From positions 114,409,529-114,473,528 of the forward strand of contig CM069432.1 in the NCBI GenBank assembly GCA_035610365.1: DNA of 64,000 nucleotides, read 5' to 3'. This document shows, piece after piece, positions 34,375 through 44,903 of the stretch. The notes beneath the pieces are model-generated. The model made no database searches, was not told the origin of the DNA, and saw only the letters and a program-made list of their open reading frames with translations. The translations under genes and the position numbers were made by a program. Each line of letters begins with the position of its first letter. Position 1 is the stretch's first letter. This DNA comes from Aquatica leii (Eukaryota; Arthropoda; Insecta; Coleoptera; Lampyridae).

Positions 34375-34600
34375 TGTTATATATGCGTGGTTGCATATTA
34401 AATACGTTAATTAAACAAAAATATTATGTTTATTGAGACCAACTAGATGAATTACATTAATTCCATTACATCTATGATATGCGTCGTTCTCGTTGTATCT
34501 CGTGGTCATTACTGCTTAACCATGCTTCCGCTCGTGCGCTGACATCCCCTTCTAGAGTTTCCTTATTAGGCGCGCGTTATATAAATGTTCATACATTACA
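34375..34600 (-). repeat. 3' LTR of Gypsy-B
   Basis: 226 bp; plus-strand reading begins TGTTATATATGCG and ends TACATTACA. Confidence 0.96.
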
Positions 34601-34616
34601 CATTCCCCCCCTTTTA
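34601..34616 (-). other. Polypurine tract of Gypsy-B
   Basis: On the coding strand AAAAGGGGGGGGAATG directly precedes the 3' LTR. Confidence 0.85.
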
Positions 34617-34696
34617 TAAAATAAATAATCATAATTAAATACAATACAATCTTAAAACACAATACAAAACTACAATAACACTAAACTTATAATAGA

Positions 34697-35640
34697 TTAG
34701 TCATCATACCTAGTGGGTTTTCGTATGTTGCGCCTTGGACGCAGCGTCGACATTGACAGCGAACTTCCATTTGCTGGATCTACATTATTACTATTAAAAC
34801 GTACCTGGGGTTGAGGAATAGTATTAGTTTTTATAGAAAATTTGGGTATGTTAGTAACTACATTATCTGTATCACCCTCCTGAATTTCCGAAGTAATAAT
34901 TTGATTACAGTGACGTTTCCACAATTGTCCAGAGAAAAGTTTGCATAAGTACATTGCATTACCAATCGGTTTTACTATAACTGCACTTGTCCACGATTTC
35001 TTATTAACATTTCGATAATCACGAACTTTGACATTTTCTCCAATGTTAAAATTTCGAAAATTAGTACAATTTTGATTCACATTTAGAGTTGTTCTTTTAT
35101 TTTGTAACAAATCTAATCGTATTCTTAACTTACGACCAAAAACTGCCTCTGCAGGAGATATTTTAGTACTGCAATGAGGTGTATTTCTATAAATCAGTAA
35201 AAATCTAGTAAGCAAAACGTCAATAGAAACATTTGAATTTTTTGGATCTGATAATGATCTCAATAATTTAGATTTGACAGTTTTAACGGAGTTTTCCGCC
35301 AAACCATTGCTTTGAGGGTTGTAAGGAGCAATTGTGATATGTCTGATTCCGTTTTTAAAGAAAAACTTTTCAATTTCTTCAGACACAAAGCATGGACCGT
35401 TGTCAGATACTACTGTGACTGGCAATCCAAACCGACCTGAAAAATCTCTAAATTTACTGATAACTTCATTTGCGGTTATATTCTTAGTTAAATAAACCTC
35501 CAACCATTTAGTATGCGTGTCTACAATAACCAAAAATTGTAAATTACATAACGTAAAGAAATCCATGTGCACTGTGTGAAAAGGTACATTACTCTTAGGC
35601 CACGGATAACTTGTTTTTGGTGGATTTGATCTATATTTTA
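34697..35640 (-). pseudogene. Gypsy-B integrase
   Basis: FHTVHMDFFTL opens the core (first Asp), then FLVIVDTHTKWLEVYLT, LPVTVVSDNGPCFVSEEI (second Asp) and IAPYNPQSNGLAENSVKTVK (Glu). FGRKLRIRLDLL and FNIGENVKVRDYRNVNKKSW represent the C-terminal domain. The stretch from about 35572 to 34697 is uninterrupted; the zinc-binding start and the link to RNase H are shifted around 35640-35740. The C-terminus RPRRNIRKPTRYDD is basic, usual for the family. Confidence 0.92.
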
Positions 35641-35734
35641 AACAATGATCATGACTTGCATATTGATTCTATTTTTTTTGTCAATATTTGGAAACCACAT
35701 ATATGATCGTGCTAATGCTTTGCTCACGTAAAAT

Positions 35735-37127
35735 TCAGCCGTGTGTGCTGTGCAGCTCTGATAAAACATCAGCCTGCATAGAACTTGGTATAACTATACG
35801 ATGTGCAAAGAATAAACATTCGTTTATTATTTCCAAATCGTCTTTTCTTATATAATACGGTTTTAATTCGTTAGAAATGACATTTGGCCACTTGTTGCCA
35901 ATATATTCACGAACCGACATTAAAATTTTGTCCTTTTTGGTTTCATGTTTTATTTTATCATTATTAATAGGCATTTCTACGTTTGAAAAATATATTCTGT
36001 TATCATCATCGTAATCCGTTTCATCACTTTTTAAAGGTAATCTACTTAAACAATCTGCAACTACATTCGATTTACCTTTGATGTACTGAACATCAAAATT
36101 GAAATTAGAAAGATACAACGCGTAACGTTTAATTCTATTAGCGTATATTTGGTTTATTTCCTTTTTACCGCCAAAAATTGAAATGAGAGCTTTTTGATCT
36201 GTACGCAGAGTGAATTTGTGTCCGTACACATATTCCTGAAATTTATTTACTGCAAAATAACATGCTAGACTTTCCTTATGTACTATAGGATAATTTTGTT
36301 CAAATTTGGAATATGTTCGCGAAACGCAAGCGACCATTCGCTCTGTGCCGTCCGGCATGATATGCGATAACACTGCGCCGATCCCGTTTTCCGAAGCATC
36401 ACTAGTAACGATTATTTCTAATTCCGGATTGAAGTAAGTTAACACCTTTTCCGATGTAATTAATTTTTTTATTTCGTTAAATGTTCTGTTATGAGCCTCA
36501 TCCCATTTAAATACTACACCCTTTCTCAACAGATTGTATAATGGTTGCATAATATTGGACATGTTTGGAACAAACTTACTGTAATAATTTGCCATACCGA
36601 TGAATGAGCGTAATTCCGTAATATTTTTAGGCTTTGGAGCATTCGAAATAGCTTGAAGTTTATCATTACTTTTACTTAGACCGTGCTCAGTCAAGTCATG
36701 TCCTAAAAATGAAATTTTATCCTGCAAAAATTTACATTTTGAGATGTTAATAGTAAGACCTGCATCTCTTAAAATTGTGAGAACTTGACGAAGCTTTTGT
36801 TTATGATCCTCACCTGCTTTATGACCAATTAATATGTCATCTTGAAACGTGAAGACATCTTTAACACCTTGAAACAGTTGGTCAATGTATTTTTGAAAAT
36901 AAAAACTTGCACATTTAATGCCGAAAGGCATGCGTGTTACTTCATATAACCCTTTGTGAGTCGAAATTGTAACTATTTTTCGCGATTCTTCATCTAATTC
37001 AAATTGCATGTATGCGTCAGACAAGTCAATTTTAGTAAATTTTGAATTGCCTGAGAGACTCGCGTAAATTTGATTAATATGTGGAAGAGGATAATATATA
37101 TCTACTAAATTTTTGTTTAATCCTATA
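35735..37127 (-). pseudogene. Gypsy-B reverse transcriptase and RNase H
   Basis: YYPLPHINQIYASLSG and FTKIDLSDAYMQFELDE (motif A) precede TRMPFGIKCASFYFQKYID (motif B) and VFTFQDDILIG, where FQDD replaces the usual Y[IVL]DD. LRSFIGMANYYSKFVPNMS and PLYNLLRKGV form the connection. The RNase H region shows IIVTSDASENGIGAVLSHI, SRTYSKFEQNYPIVHKESLA and LRTDQKALISIF. It ends at a stop at 35735 just after FAHRIVIPSS and ELHSTHG, the start of the integrase zinc region. Confidence 0.93.
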
Positions 37128-37139
37128 TAACTACCACAA

Positions 37140-38669
37140 TCAATGGTGTGTCATTTTCCTTAAAACAGGTACTATATATGATGACCACGTTGAGCTAACT
37201 ATCGGTGTAATAATACCTTGCTGTACTAACCTTGTAAGTTCATATTCGACTTTAGTTTTTAATGCTAGAGGAACTGGTTTAGGTCTGTTGTGAACAGGTA
37301 CTGCACCCGGCTTTAACTTTAATGAAATTTGGGCATACTTGAATTTACCTAGACGATCCGTACACACATCTGGAAATTCGTTTGTCAATGTCTCCGCCAT
37401 CGCCCCAGGGTCAATGTTGTACACATCTGCGGAAACAAAGTTTAGATTAAATTTGCTAATAAAATCTCTGCCTAGTAAACATGCGGTAGCACCGTCTATA
37501 ACATAAAAGGTAATATTTTTCGTATTACTTTGATAACATAAATCTACATCAATACACCCTACAGGTAAAATTTCTTCGCCTGTATAACCTTTAAACGATA
37601 GAACAGTCGATTTTAATTGAAATTCGTTCAAATTGCGTTCATAAAAGTCTTTACTTATAGCGCTAATTGCACTTCCACTATCGAGTTGCATTGAATATTG
37701 TTTACAATTTATAATCACTTTCAAATTAATAGGGTTACTACTGTTTTTGACAATATTGCAGATGACATTAGTTTCACCAAAAGTGTCGCTACTACCATGA
37801 CTACTGTTTGTATTGGTAGTGTTTAAGTTGCGGTTATCGTCTATCTCTGACCTTTGATCGCGTACATTTATCGTATTAACACTAACATGAATCTTTTTCT
37901 TTTTACGGCACACGTTTTGTAAATGTCCTAAATTACCACAAAAATTACATTTATAGTTTAAGTACTTACATTTTTCGCGGTGCGCTTTGCCACAACACTT
38001 ACACTTATCTCGACTTACGTTCCACTGATTACGTGAATGCGTTTGATGCTTATGATTTTGACTTGTGGAATTCCCATTATTTCGCTGGTTGACCTGTGTT
38101 GATCTGCGTGCGGTAGATACGACATACATTTCGTTGCGATTAACATTTGTAATCGAATTCGTCATTGCTAATTCTTTTGTTGTAGCAATCTTCAATAAGG
38201 CTTCAACTTTTGAGTCTACTTTTTCTTCAACTAACCTGTCCAATACTGGTCCTGATCTCATGCCGCTTATGAATTTGTCAGCTAAAACGTGTTCTAACTG
38301 TTTAAACTTACAGTTTAACGCCAACTTTTTTACTCGGGCAAACCATTCAGTAGCTGATTCTTCTGATGCTTGAGTAGCCTTATAAAATTGTATCCGTTCC
38401 CTATACTCGTTGATTGGTGCACTATAATGCTGTTTCAATGTTTTGATTAGCTCGTTGTAGGTTTTTTCTTTTGGAGCAACTGGGAAGCATAGATCTCGTA
38501 GGGTTGTATAAACTGTTTCGTCCACATTGCTGAGTAATAACGCCTTTTTTACGATTTCATTATCATTTACTTGATTGGCTATACACACTTGTTCGAACCT
38601 TTCTTCGTACGTTGTAAAATCGTTATCGGTACCTCTGAATTGAGGGATTATACCCGTATAACCAGCCAT
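37140..38669 (-). pseudogene. Gypsy-B gag, protease and start of polymerase
   Basis: ATG 38669 (MAGYTGIIPQFRG) fits the family start better than an upstream TTG. Gag core motifs include ATEWFARVKKLALNCKF and FISGMRSGPVLDRL. CKCCGKAHREKCKYLNYKC and CNFCGNLGHLQNVC are zinc knuckles. MQLDSGSAISAIS is the protease site (DSG), and LLGRDFISKFNL the second protease strand. The polymerase begins VPVHNRPKPVPLALK and TWSSYIVPVL, then the frame is lost at 37140 and picks up shifted near 37127. Gag and Pol are in one frame here. Confidence 0.93.
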
Positions 38670-38712
38670 CTTGCACTTCTTCAATTTTCTGAAGTTCTTT
38701 CTTTATTGTTTA

Positions 38713-38723
38713 CCTCGTCGCCA
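38713..38723 (-). other. Primer-binding site of Gypsy-B
   Basis: On the coding strand TGGCGACGAGG follows the 5' LTR after two bases. It is complementary to the 3' end CCTCGTCGCCA typical of a serine tRNA; mag-lineage Gypsy elements are known for serine tRNA priming (from memory). Confidence 0.7.
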
Positions 38724-38725
38724 TG

Positions 38726-38951
38726 TGTTATATATGCGTGGTTGCATATTAAATACGTTAATTAAACAACAATATTATGTTTATTGAGACCAACTAGATG
38801 AATTACATTAATTCCATTACATCTATGATATGCGTCGTTCTCGTTGTATCTCGTGGTCATTACTGCTTAACCATGCTTCCGCTCGTGCGCTGACATCCCC
38901 TTCTAGAGTTTCCTTATTAGGCGCGCGTTATATAAATGTTCATACATTACA
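38726..38951 (-). repeat. 5' LTR of Gypsy-B
   Basis: 226 bp, one visible difference from the 3' LTR; followed by the duplication ATAAG. Confidence 0.96.
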
Positions 38952-38956
38952 ATAAG

Positions 38957-39180
38957 TTCCATCAATAGCTCGAATAATGATAAACTGTATGCTTAAATAT
39001 GAAACTACTGTACTAATTAGCCTAAAACTCTTAAAATATATCTGGATTAAATTAAAGTCAAGATTCTGATTTTTTTGCAAAGGAAGTATTATCACCATTA
39101 AAACGTAATTAGTGGTCGAAAAATTGCAGTATAAATACACATTACTTCTTTTAAATTATTCGTATGAAAAATTAAAGGAT
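38957..39180 (-). mobile_element. Tc1-like short element, copy A, second part
   Basis: TTCCATCAATAGCTCGAATA and GATTAAATTAAAGTCAAGAT match the reverse complement of copy B (about 45890-46060) with about 20-25% divergence by eye. This restores colinearity with the first part once Gypsy-B and one ATAAG are removed. The far end is indistinct beyond about 39180. Confidence 0.6.
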
Positions 39181-39740
39181 ACATATCTCCTTTTATTAAA
39201 TCACGTGTAATTTCTCATACAGAACGCTAAAAAAACTCCAAATAAAATTTGAAAATACATATCTATGCTGTAAATCCAAAAATCACAAAATTAAAAAAAT
39301 GGGTAATGCATTTTCTTCGTAACATTTAATTTAAGTATTAACTATTTCGAGGGAATATAAATTTAATAGTAATAAACTGAAATTTGCAATTTCGTAATTT
39401 GAATTTTTTTGTTTTAGATTATTATATTAAATACTAAATTTTAATAGAAATAATAGCTTGGATTATAAATTACACATAAATACTATTTATATTACAAGAA
39501 CAAAGCTAGATACAGAAAATCCTAATAAAAAACATGATTAAAAAATATTTATTTTATTTAAATATTTGTATTTTACATGCTAGTAATGGGTGTAATATCC
39601 ATTATGGTTTTATTTTTGAGGCTTTTGCAGCCATGATTTTTTAACAAATAATTATTTTCGGGTTTTGAACCGCGTTCCATATTTACACTTTTCACAAAAT
39701 TTATAAAACTTAGAAAACTCACAAACTTTGAGAAACTTAC
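39181..39740. other. Unassigned spacer
   Basis: AT-rich, no gene seen. It may include untranslated sequence of the neighbouring Penelope-like element. Confidence 0.4.
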
Positions 39741-39747
39741 AATGTTT

Positions 39748-39781
39748 GACGTTTCGACAGTCATGTCGCTGTCTTTTTCAG
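39748..39781 (-). ncRNA. Hammerhead-ribozyme-like motif, Penelope-associated (degenerate core)
   Basis: Minus strand: CTGAAAA, one A, stem GACAG, eight-base loop, CTGTC, then GAAACGTC. This is the hammerhead arrangement CUGAUGA-stem II-GAAA with a perfect five-pair stem II and the ACGT palindrome after GAAA that Penelope-element hammerheads share (known for that family). The core is CUGAAAA rather than CUGAUGA, so cleavage activity is doubtful. It lies 45 bases downstream of the GIY-YIG coding end, on the same strand. Confidence 0.6.
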
Positions 39782-39825
39782 AAAAAACTGAAACTGTAGA
39801 TATAGGATCCTGACAAGCCTTTATA

Positions 39826-40341
39826 TTACGCCGTTTGGGTCAGTGGTTCGTGACGGTTCCGATTCATTAGTTTTCGCGGGAACATGTTTTTCCATACTGG
39901 CGCTAGATCGATTCTATTATCCCTATTAAAATTGTCGTACTTCTGGATTTCAATGGCTTCCTTGTATAGTCTAGGCCAGAAGTTTTGGGATTTAGCCAAC
40001 ATTGTTGCCTCTTCAAATTTTATCGTGTGACCGGTGTCTAAAAAGTGTTCCGCAATAGCAGATCTTGTGTTATGTTTCTTTGTATCCGCCTTATGTTCTT
40101 TTAATCTGGTAGCTATGTTGCCTCCCGTTTGTCCTATGTAAGCCAGCCCACACGAACAAGAGATGTGGTAGCCACCTCGTTCCTCGAGTGGTGCTTTTGT
40201 TTTTTTTTTGATTTTGAGAAGTTAGCGGCTATTTTATTTGTTGCAGTGAAGATCACTTTAATATTTTTCCCTCTGAGTATCCTGGCTATTTTATCCGTGA
40301 AGCCTTTTATGTAAGGAAGGAAGGAAGTTGCCACGGGTTTC
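39826..40341 (-). pseudogene. Penelope-like element, C-terminal region with GIY-YIG nuclease
   Basis: LPYIKGFTDKIARILRGKNIKV is the family's segment after the polymerase; then LEERGGYHISCSCGLAYIGQT carries the GY and AYIGQT core of a GIY-YIG endonuclease, followed by TRLKEHKADTKKHNTRSAIA and EHFLDTGHTI, ending PLTQTA and stop at 39826. A run of T (40199-40210 on the plus strand) shifts the frame between the two parts. The polymerase itself is missing; a Copia element interrupts at 40342. Confidence 0.85.
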
Positions 40342-40510
40342 TGTTGAGAAAGAATTGTAAGCAAAATGTAGTTAATATGCGCATGTTCAGTAACAAATAT
40401 ATTAAGTCGTAATGTAGACCGCGTATAGTACAGACGGTATTATAACTGTATTCATTTAGTTAATCTTGTAATATATCTTATCAGTACAAATTATAGTATT
40501 TCAACCACTG
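40342..40510 (+). repeat. Putative 5' LTR and leader of Copia element
   Basis: Begins TGTTGAGAAA; contains ATATGCGCATG. The 3' boundary is uncertain because no partner LTR exists in the window. Confidence 0.45.
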
Positions 40511-40531
40511 ACAACCTGCTTAATAGAAATA

Positions 40532-41443
40532 ATGGATCGGTTGGACACCATCTACCAACAAAAATCTGAAATGAATAAAATGATGTATCAAGAACGTTTC
40601 CATCAGTACCGAATGAATCCAAATGATAGTGTTGCGCTTTATGTTGCTAAAGTAGAAAACTTAGCTAAACAAATTAGAGTATCTGGTGACGTAATTAGTG
40701 ATGTAGCAGTGATGACGAAAATGCTTACTTCATTATCAGATAAATTTAAAAGTGTCAGGCAAGCGTGGTTATTAGTAGAAGAGAAACGTCAGACGATTCA
40801 AAATCTTACTGCAAGATTGCTTGACGAAAAAGCAAATCTAGCAGCGGTAGAAGAAGTTGACAATGCGTTTACGGCACAAGTGAAACTAAAACCAACTGTA
40901 AATATCAAGCATAAAAAGAAATTCACTTGTTACAATTGTCAAAAGAAAAGGCATTTTGCAAAAGATTGTCCTAATCCAACAAAAAAACGAAACTCAAAAA
41001 GTACCAAAGCAGATGACAAATCGAAATCACAAGGAAACGTATCAGCTTTTACAAGAGAAGAAGATTTTGTCTTTGTGACGGAATCAAAAGATGATACTTG
41101 GATATTAGATAGTGGTGCATCTGGACACATGAGTTTTAAGCGCGAATTTTTTCATACGTTTGAAGAATCCGATAATGAAACTTTAGTGACATTAGGAAAT
41201 AATAAAACTATTGCAGTAAAAGGCAAAGGAACCATTAAAATACGTAAATTATTAAACGGTGCGTGGGATGACGCAATAATAACAAATGTGCTATATGCTG
41301 GCTTTCGAAAGAATTTGTTTTCAGAAGGTGTCATTACGCGCAAACGAATGAAAATAGTAAAAGAAAACAAGCACGCATATATTTATGAAAACAATAAACT
41401 GACGGCTAGTGCAGTCGAGCAATCTTTATTACCTACAGTTTAA
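40532..41443 (+). pseudogene. Copia gag and protease
   Basis: The first Met at 40532 (MDRLDTIY) is internal to gag. CYNCQKKRHFAKDC is the single CCHC knuckle (with Arg where Gly is usual). WILDSGASGHMS is the Copia-type protease site and NLFSEGVITRK the following strand. The frame ends at 41443; integrase N-terminus continues in another frame from about 41409. Confidence 0.9.
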
Positions 41444-41717
41444 TACTATCGTTTCTTATGAAGGAAATGTAACGGATACTGAGAAGTTTGAAATGTGGCA
41501 TAATAGACTTGGGCACGTCAATTTCAAAACGTTGAAAGAAATTTTATCAAAAGGTTTAATTGAAGGAATAGATTTAAAGAATGTTGATCGAAAATTTTGT
41601 GAAGCGTGCGTTTACGGTAAACAACATAAACTTCCTTGCTTGAGCGTAGTACGAAATCCGAAACCGTGTGAGTTAATATACAGTGACCTTTGTGGGTCAA
41701 TTCAACATCGACAATAA
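41409..41717 (+). pseudogene. Copia integrase zinc-binding domain
   Basis: FEMWHNRLGHVNFKTLKEIL and FCEACVYGKQHKLP form the HxxxxH and CxxC zinc-binding domain (GAG_pre-integrase) of Copia integrases. ELIYSDLCGSI begins the core with the first catalytic Asp. The frame is then lost near 41690-41717. Confidence 0.9.
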
Positions 41718-42670
41718 ACAGTGCTAATTACTTTGTTCTATTTAAAGACGATTGTACAGGTTACCGAATAGTGTACTTCATCAAACATAAGACAGACGTG
41801 TTTGAATGTTTCAAAAATTTTGTTACTACGTGTAAAAACAAATTTGGTTATTCAATAAAAACATTACACGTCGATAATGGAACTGAGTATATTAACACAC
41901 ATTTTCGGCAGTTTCTAATAAAAACTGGAATTGATATAGAACGAACAACTTCATATACTCCACAACAAAATGGTAAAGCGGAACCCGAAATGCGGACAAT
42001 TGTCGAAAGTGCGCGATCGATGCTATATCAAAAGGATTTGCCTGCCAATTTATGGGGTGAAGCTGTAAACACAGCAGTGTATATATTGAACCGAACTTTG
42101 AATAGTAAAACAGAGAAAACACCTTATAAAATGTGGAATGGAAAGAAAGCCAATTTAAGTCATGTTAAAATATTTGGGTGTGACGCATACATGCACATTC
42201 CGAAAGAAAAACGTACAAAGTTAGATTCGAAAAGCAAAAAATTAATGATGGTTGAGTATGACGGAAACTCTACAAATTACAGGCTTTTAGATCCTCAAAC
42301 AAACAAAATAAGTGTTTCTAAAGACGTGATTTTTAATGAAAATGCGTGTTTTACTAAAACTCGGCACAATACTGCAAAGACAGAAATAGAGGAAAATGAA
42401 GCAAGTGATCACGAAGAAGAGGTTCTACAAGAAATTGAACAAAAAGTTCCACAAGAAGAAATTGAGTCATCGACTTCTTCACAAACTCCTTATGATTTAA
42501 GACAACGTGAGACTCTACGAGTACCACGCAAATATGAACAGTTTGAAACAAATTGTGTAGAAATAGACATTCCTCAAAATTACGATGAGGTGATAAAAAG
42601 CGTCAACTCGGAAAAATGGAAACAATCGATTAAGGAAGAATTAGAGGCATTAAAGAAAAACAATACTTAG
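41690..42670 (+). pseudogene. Copia integrase core and C-terminus
   Basis: YFVLFKDDCTGYRIVYFIK, IKTLHVDNGTEY (second Asp) and RTTSYTPQQNGKAEPEMRTI (Glu) are the catalytic-core motifs. LWGEAVNTAVYILNR, VKIFGCDAYMHIPKEKR and SVSKDVIFNE mark the C-terminal GKGY-like region. TAG 42668-42670 ends the frame; the next codons (ELVAKPNNK) continue into the polymerase in the same frame, so the stop is a point change. Confidence 0.92.
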
Positions 42671-42937
42671 GAATTAGTGGCAAAGCCGAACAATAAAAAC
42701 GTAATCAACTCTAAATGGATTTTTAAAGTGAAAAGAACGCCTAATGGGGAAATATCACGTTACAAGGCTAGACTTTGTGCTAAATGATATAACCAAACCA
42801 AGGGATTAGATTATGATGAAACGTTTTCGCCCACTACAAGATATGATATTATAAGAATTTTGCTTGCGTTAGCGGCAACCAACGATTGTGAAATTATTCA
42901 GTTCGATATTAAAACCGCTTTCCTAAACGACTTTTGT
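42671..42937 (+). pseudogene. Copia reverse transcriptase, first part
   Basis: KNVINSKWIFKVKRTPNGEI and YKARLCAK, an in-frame TGA, then YNQTKGLDYDETFSPTTRYD and EIIQFDIKTAFLND (motif A) are typical Copia polymerase blocks. The element is cut directly after motif A; no YVDD is present. Confidence 0.9.
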
Positions 42938-43512
42938 TTTGACCCCCACCTATTCTTGAATATGTTGTGGTAGAGTTATGCGTGTGCTCTCCAATGAACT
43001 CACTATTTCTTTCTTTGGTATAAATTTTGGTGTGATAGCAAAATTTAATCCTATTGATAAAATGGCCGTTGCTAGTCTATTGAGTGTGGTGGAAGACATA
43101 CTGATGATGATCCTGTCTGTCTCTAATTGCGGCGGTAAATAATGTTGTACTTCCTGTAACTTCTGGAACTTCGCCATTTGTATTTGCTTTACCTTTTTGG
43201 CGATCTCTTCGGCTTTTTCCGTAGATAGTTTGTCGATCAAATCCCAGATTGTCGGATCTATTGTGTTGATCAGTCGTGAATGGACTGAAAATAACTCCGT
43301 AGTTTTTTGGTCTAATTGGCGTCTAGTTTCGTGTATCCTCTCTCTTAACAAGGCTCGGCTGGCTCTTCACATTATGCTTTCCCGTTCTAGTCTTGATGTG
43401 ATGTTGTATTTGCAGAAAACTTGGGACAATGTCCTGGTCTCTAAATCTGCTCAAAAAGGTTAATTGAGCAAGCAAACGTTGGCGTTTGATCCTGAGTGTC
43501 TCCAATTTCCGT
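42938..43512 (-). pseudogene. Penelope-like element, N-terminal fragment
   Basis: Minus strand: LETLRIKRQRLLAQLTFLSR and FRDQDIVPSFLQIQHHIKT form the N-terminal block of Penelope-like proteins. After a frame change, LRERIHETRRQLDQKTTEL follows and then SSTTLNRLATAILSIGLNFA with TPKFIPKKEIVSSLE, the conserved segment (SLGLNFAPTPK-like) before the polymerase. The sequence joins Copia at about 42937 and, at its start, a Tc1-like transposase at about 43512. It may be the missing N-terminus of the 39.8-40.3 kb fragment. Confidence 0.8.
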
Positions 43513-44430
43513 AAGATTTTAAAAATCCATTATTGGTTATACATTCCCGTAAACAGTTTGGCATCGAATTAATTAAATTGGCACATACATTAACTCCTTG
43601 AAATCTTTCCCAAACGGTATTAACATGGCGATGCAAGTTGTTTATATTTCGTATTTCTATGTTATTGTTCAGTTCGTCGTTCCACTCACGCACGACCGCC
43701 GCCCACAAATTCTCTATAGGGTTCAAATCCGGTGACTTAGGTGGCCAACGGATTCTTTCCACTTCTGGATGTTGTAAAAACCATTCTTGAACTACCGCTG
43801 CCGTATGTATAGGAGAATTGTCCTGAACAAACCGAATTGGTTCTTCGCGATAAACTGCTCGTACGGAGAGCAACATAACGTGTTCTAAAATCGTTTAAGC
43901 AGTTAAGCGTCTATCGACACGTGTTAATTACCCTGGGCCAGCATCACTCATCAATCCCCAGTACGGAACACTAATTCGCCCATTTCTTTTGTTGGGTTGC
44001 ACATGTTTTGATTCATATCCAGAATTACGTCACCTCCAAAAAACTTTTTTACTATCTTAGGAAGTGCAGAAGGTTTTTTCATTTAAAAAAACAACACCTT
44101 TCAATCAAAATTTAAATGTTTTTGTGAAAACTGCAATCTCCGATAAGCATTTTCTTCAGTTATTCCAGGTTTCTTTATAGGTCGACAGCACCTGTAGCTT
44201 CAGCTTCCAAGGTATTCCTTATTGTTTGCAAACTGCATTGTAGCTGTAGTCTTTTGCGAATGGTGGCGATAGTTGTGAATGGAGTTAAACTGGCATCTTT
44301 GAAAATGTTGTCGTTTATTCAACTCTGGATAAGAGAGATGGCCTTCCACTTCTATGGGCGGTCTCAAAAGACGATCATTTTTCGCGCCTTGTTCTACGCG
44401 TTGAACCCAATAATGAACTACACTTTTCTA
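43505..44430 (-). pseudogene. Tc1-like transposase, decayed
   Basis: The C-terminal half is readable from about 43876: RFVQDNSPIHTAAVVQEWF (second catalytic Asp) and RWPPKSPDLNPIENLWAAVV (Glu), with 35 residues between Asp and Glu by my count. CLRECITNNG ends near 43515, where Penelope sequence begins. Upstream to about 44430 the protein is heavily broken but shows YWVQRVEQGAKND-like and TEENAYRRLQFSQ-like pieces of the HTH and linker. No TIRs identified. Dead copy, 3' end lost. Confidence 0.75.
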
Positions 44431-44903
44431 ATAAAGTAAATAATAGTTAATTAAAACTACGCAAAAAAGTTTACGTTGACTGAAAGGCACCGATAAATAA
44501 TTTTATTAATTTATGTAAAAAAGTTATGTCTTTCAAGTTAGCAATACAAGGTTAGCAAATTCATATAAAATATAGTTAGGAATTTGTTGCGAAAGAAAAA
44601 AAATTATAACAATCTTACTTTATTAGTTATGCGTTTTTCGGCTAACTTGAGGAAAGTTAGCAATATACCATTCTAATTTCTAAAAGGTGCTTTAATGAAT
44701 TTATTTCCTGTTTAAAATGTGTGTAGAATAATAATTTAGCCATCAACTTTTTTCTTTTACAATTAAGTAACAACAATTTAGCAACAAATTCTACACACCT
44801 TTAGACGACAAATATGAGAATTGTATTTGTCGTATTATGTTGTTTGTGTATGTGTTTAATTAATTAATATAATTTATTCACTATTAATTTTGTCTTTTTG
44901 GCT
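44431..44903. other. Unassigned spacer
   Basis: A short inverted repeat (GAATTTGTTGCGAAA-like at 44580, TTTAGCAACAAATTC at 44777) is visible, otherwise nothing recognised. Confidence 0.35.

Larger units (their letters stand above)
34375..38951 (-). mobile_element. Full-length mag-like Gypsy retrotransposon (Gypsy-B)
   Basis: Two 226-bp LTRs (34375-34600 and 38726-38951) differ at one base I can see (A in the left, C in the right, within ACAA[A/C]AATATT). The 5-bp duplication ATAAG flanks it exactly (34370-34374 and 38952-38956). Primer-binding site, gag, protease, polymerase, RNase H and integrase follow on the minus strand; there is no envelope. A polymerase frameshift and a break before integrase disable it. 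It is inserted in a Tc1-like element whose uninterrupted relative is at 45768-46393. Confidence 0.97.
40342..42937 (+). mobile_element. Copia-type retrotransposon, 3'-truncated
   Basis: The left end TGTTGAGAAAG at 40342 is placed where Penelope coding sequence stops, and suits a Copia LTR start. Gag, protease, integrase and the start of the reverse transcriptase follow. The gag N-terminal third is missing: protein homology starts mid-gag at LDTIYQQKSEMNK. The polymerase breaks off at about 42937 after QFDIKTAFLND, at a junction with another Penelope piece. No second LTR was found, so no age or duplication can be given. Confidence 0.85.

Noticed and set aside
34375-34600. Possible envelope gene between integrase and LTR in the Gypsy elements
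   Set aside because: Integrase ends within about 30-100 bases of the polypurine tract and LTR in both Gypsy elements, leaving no room.
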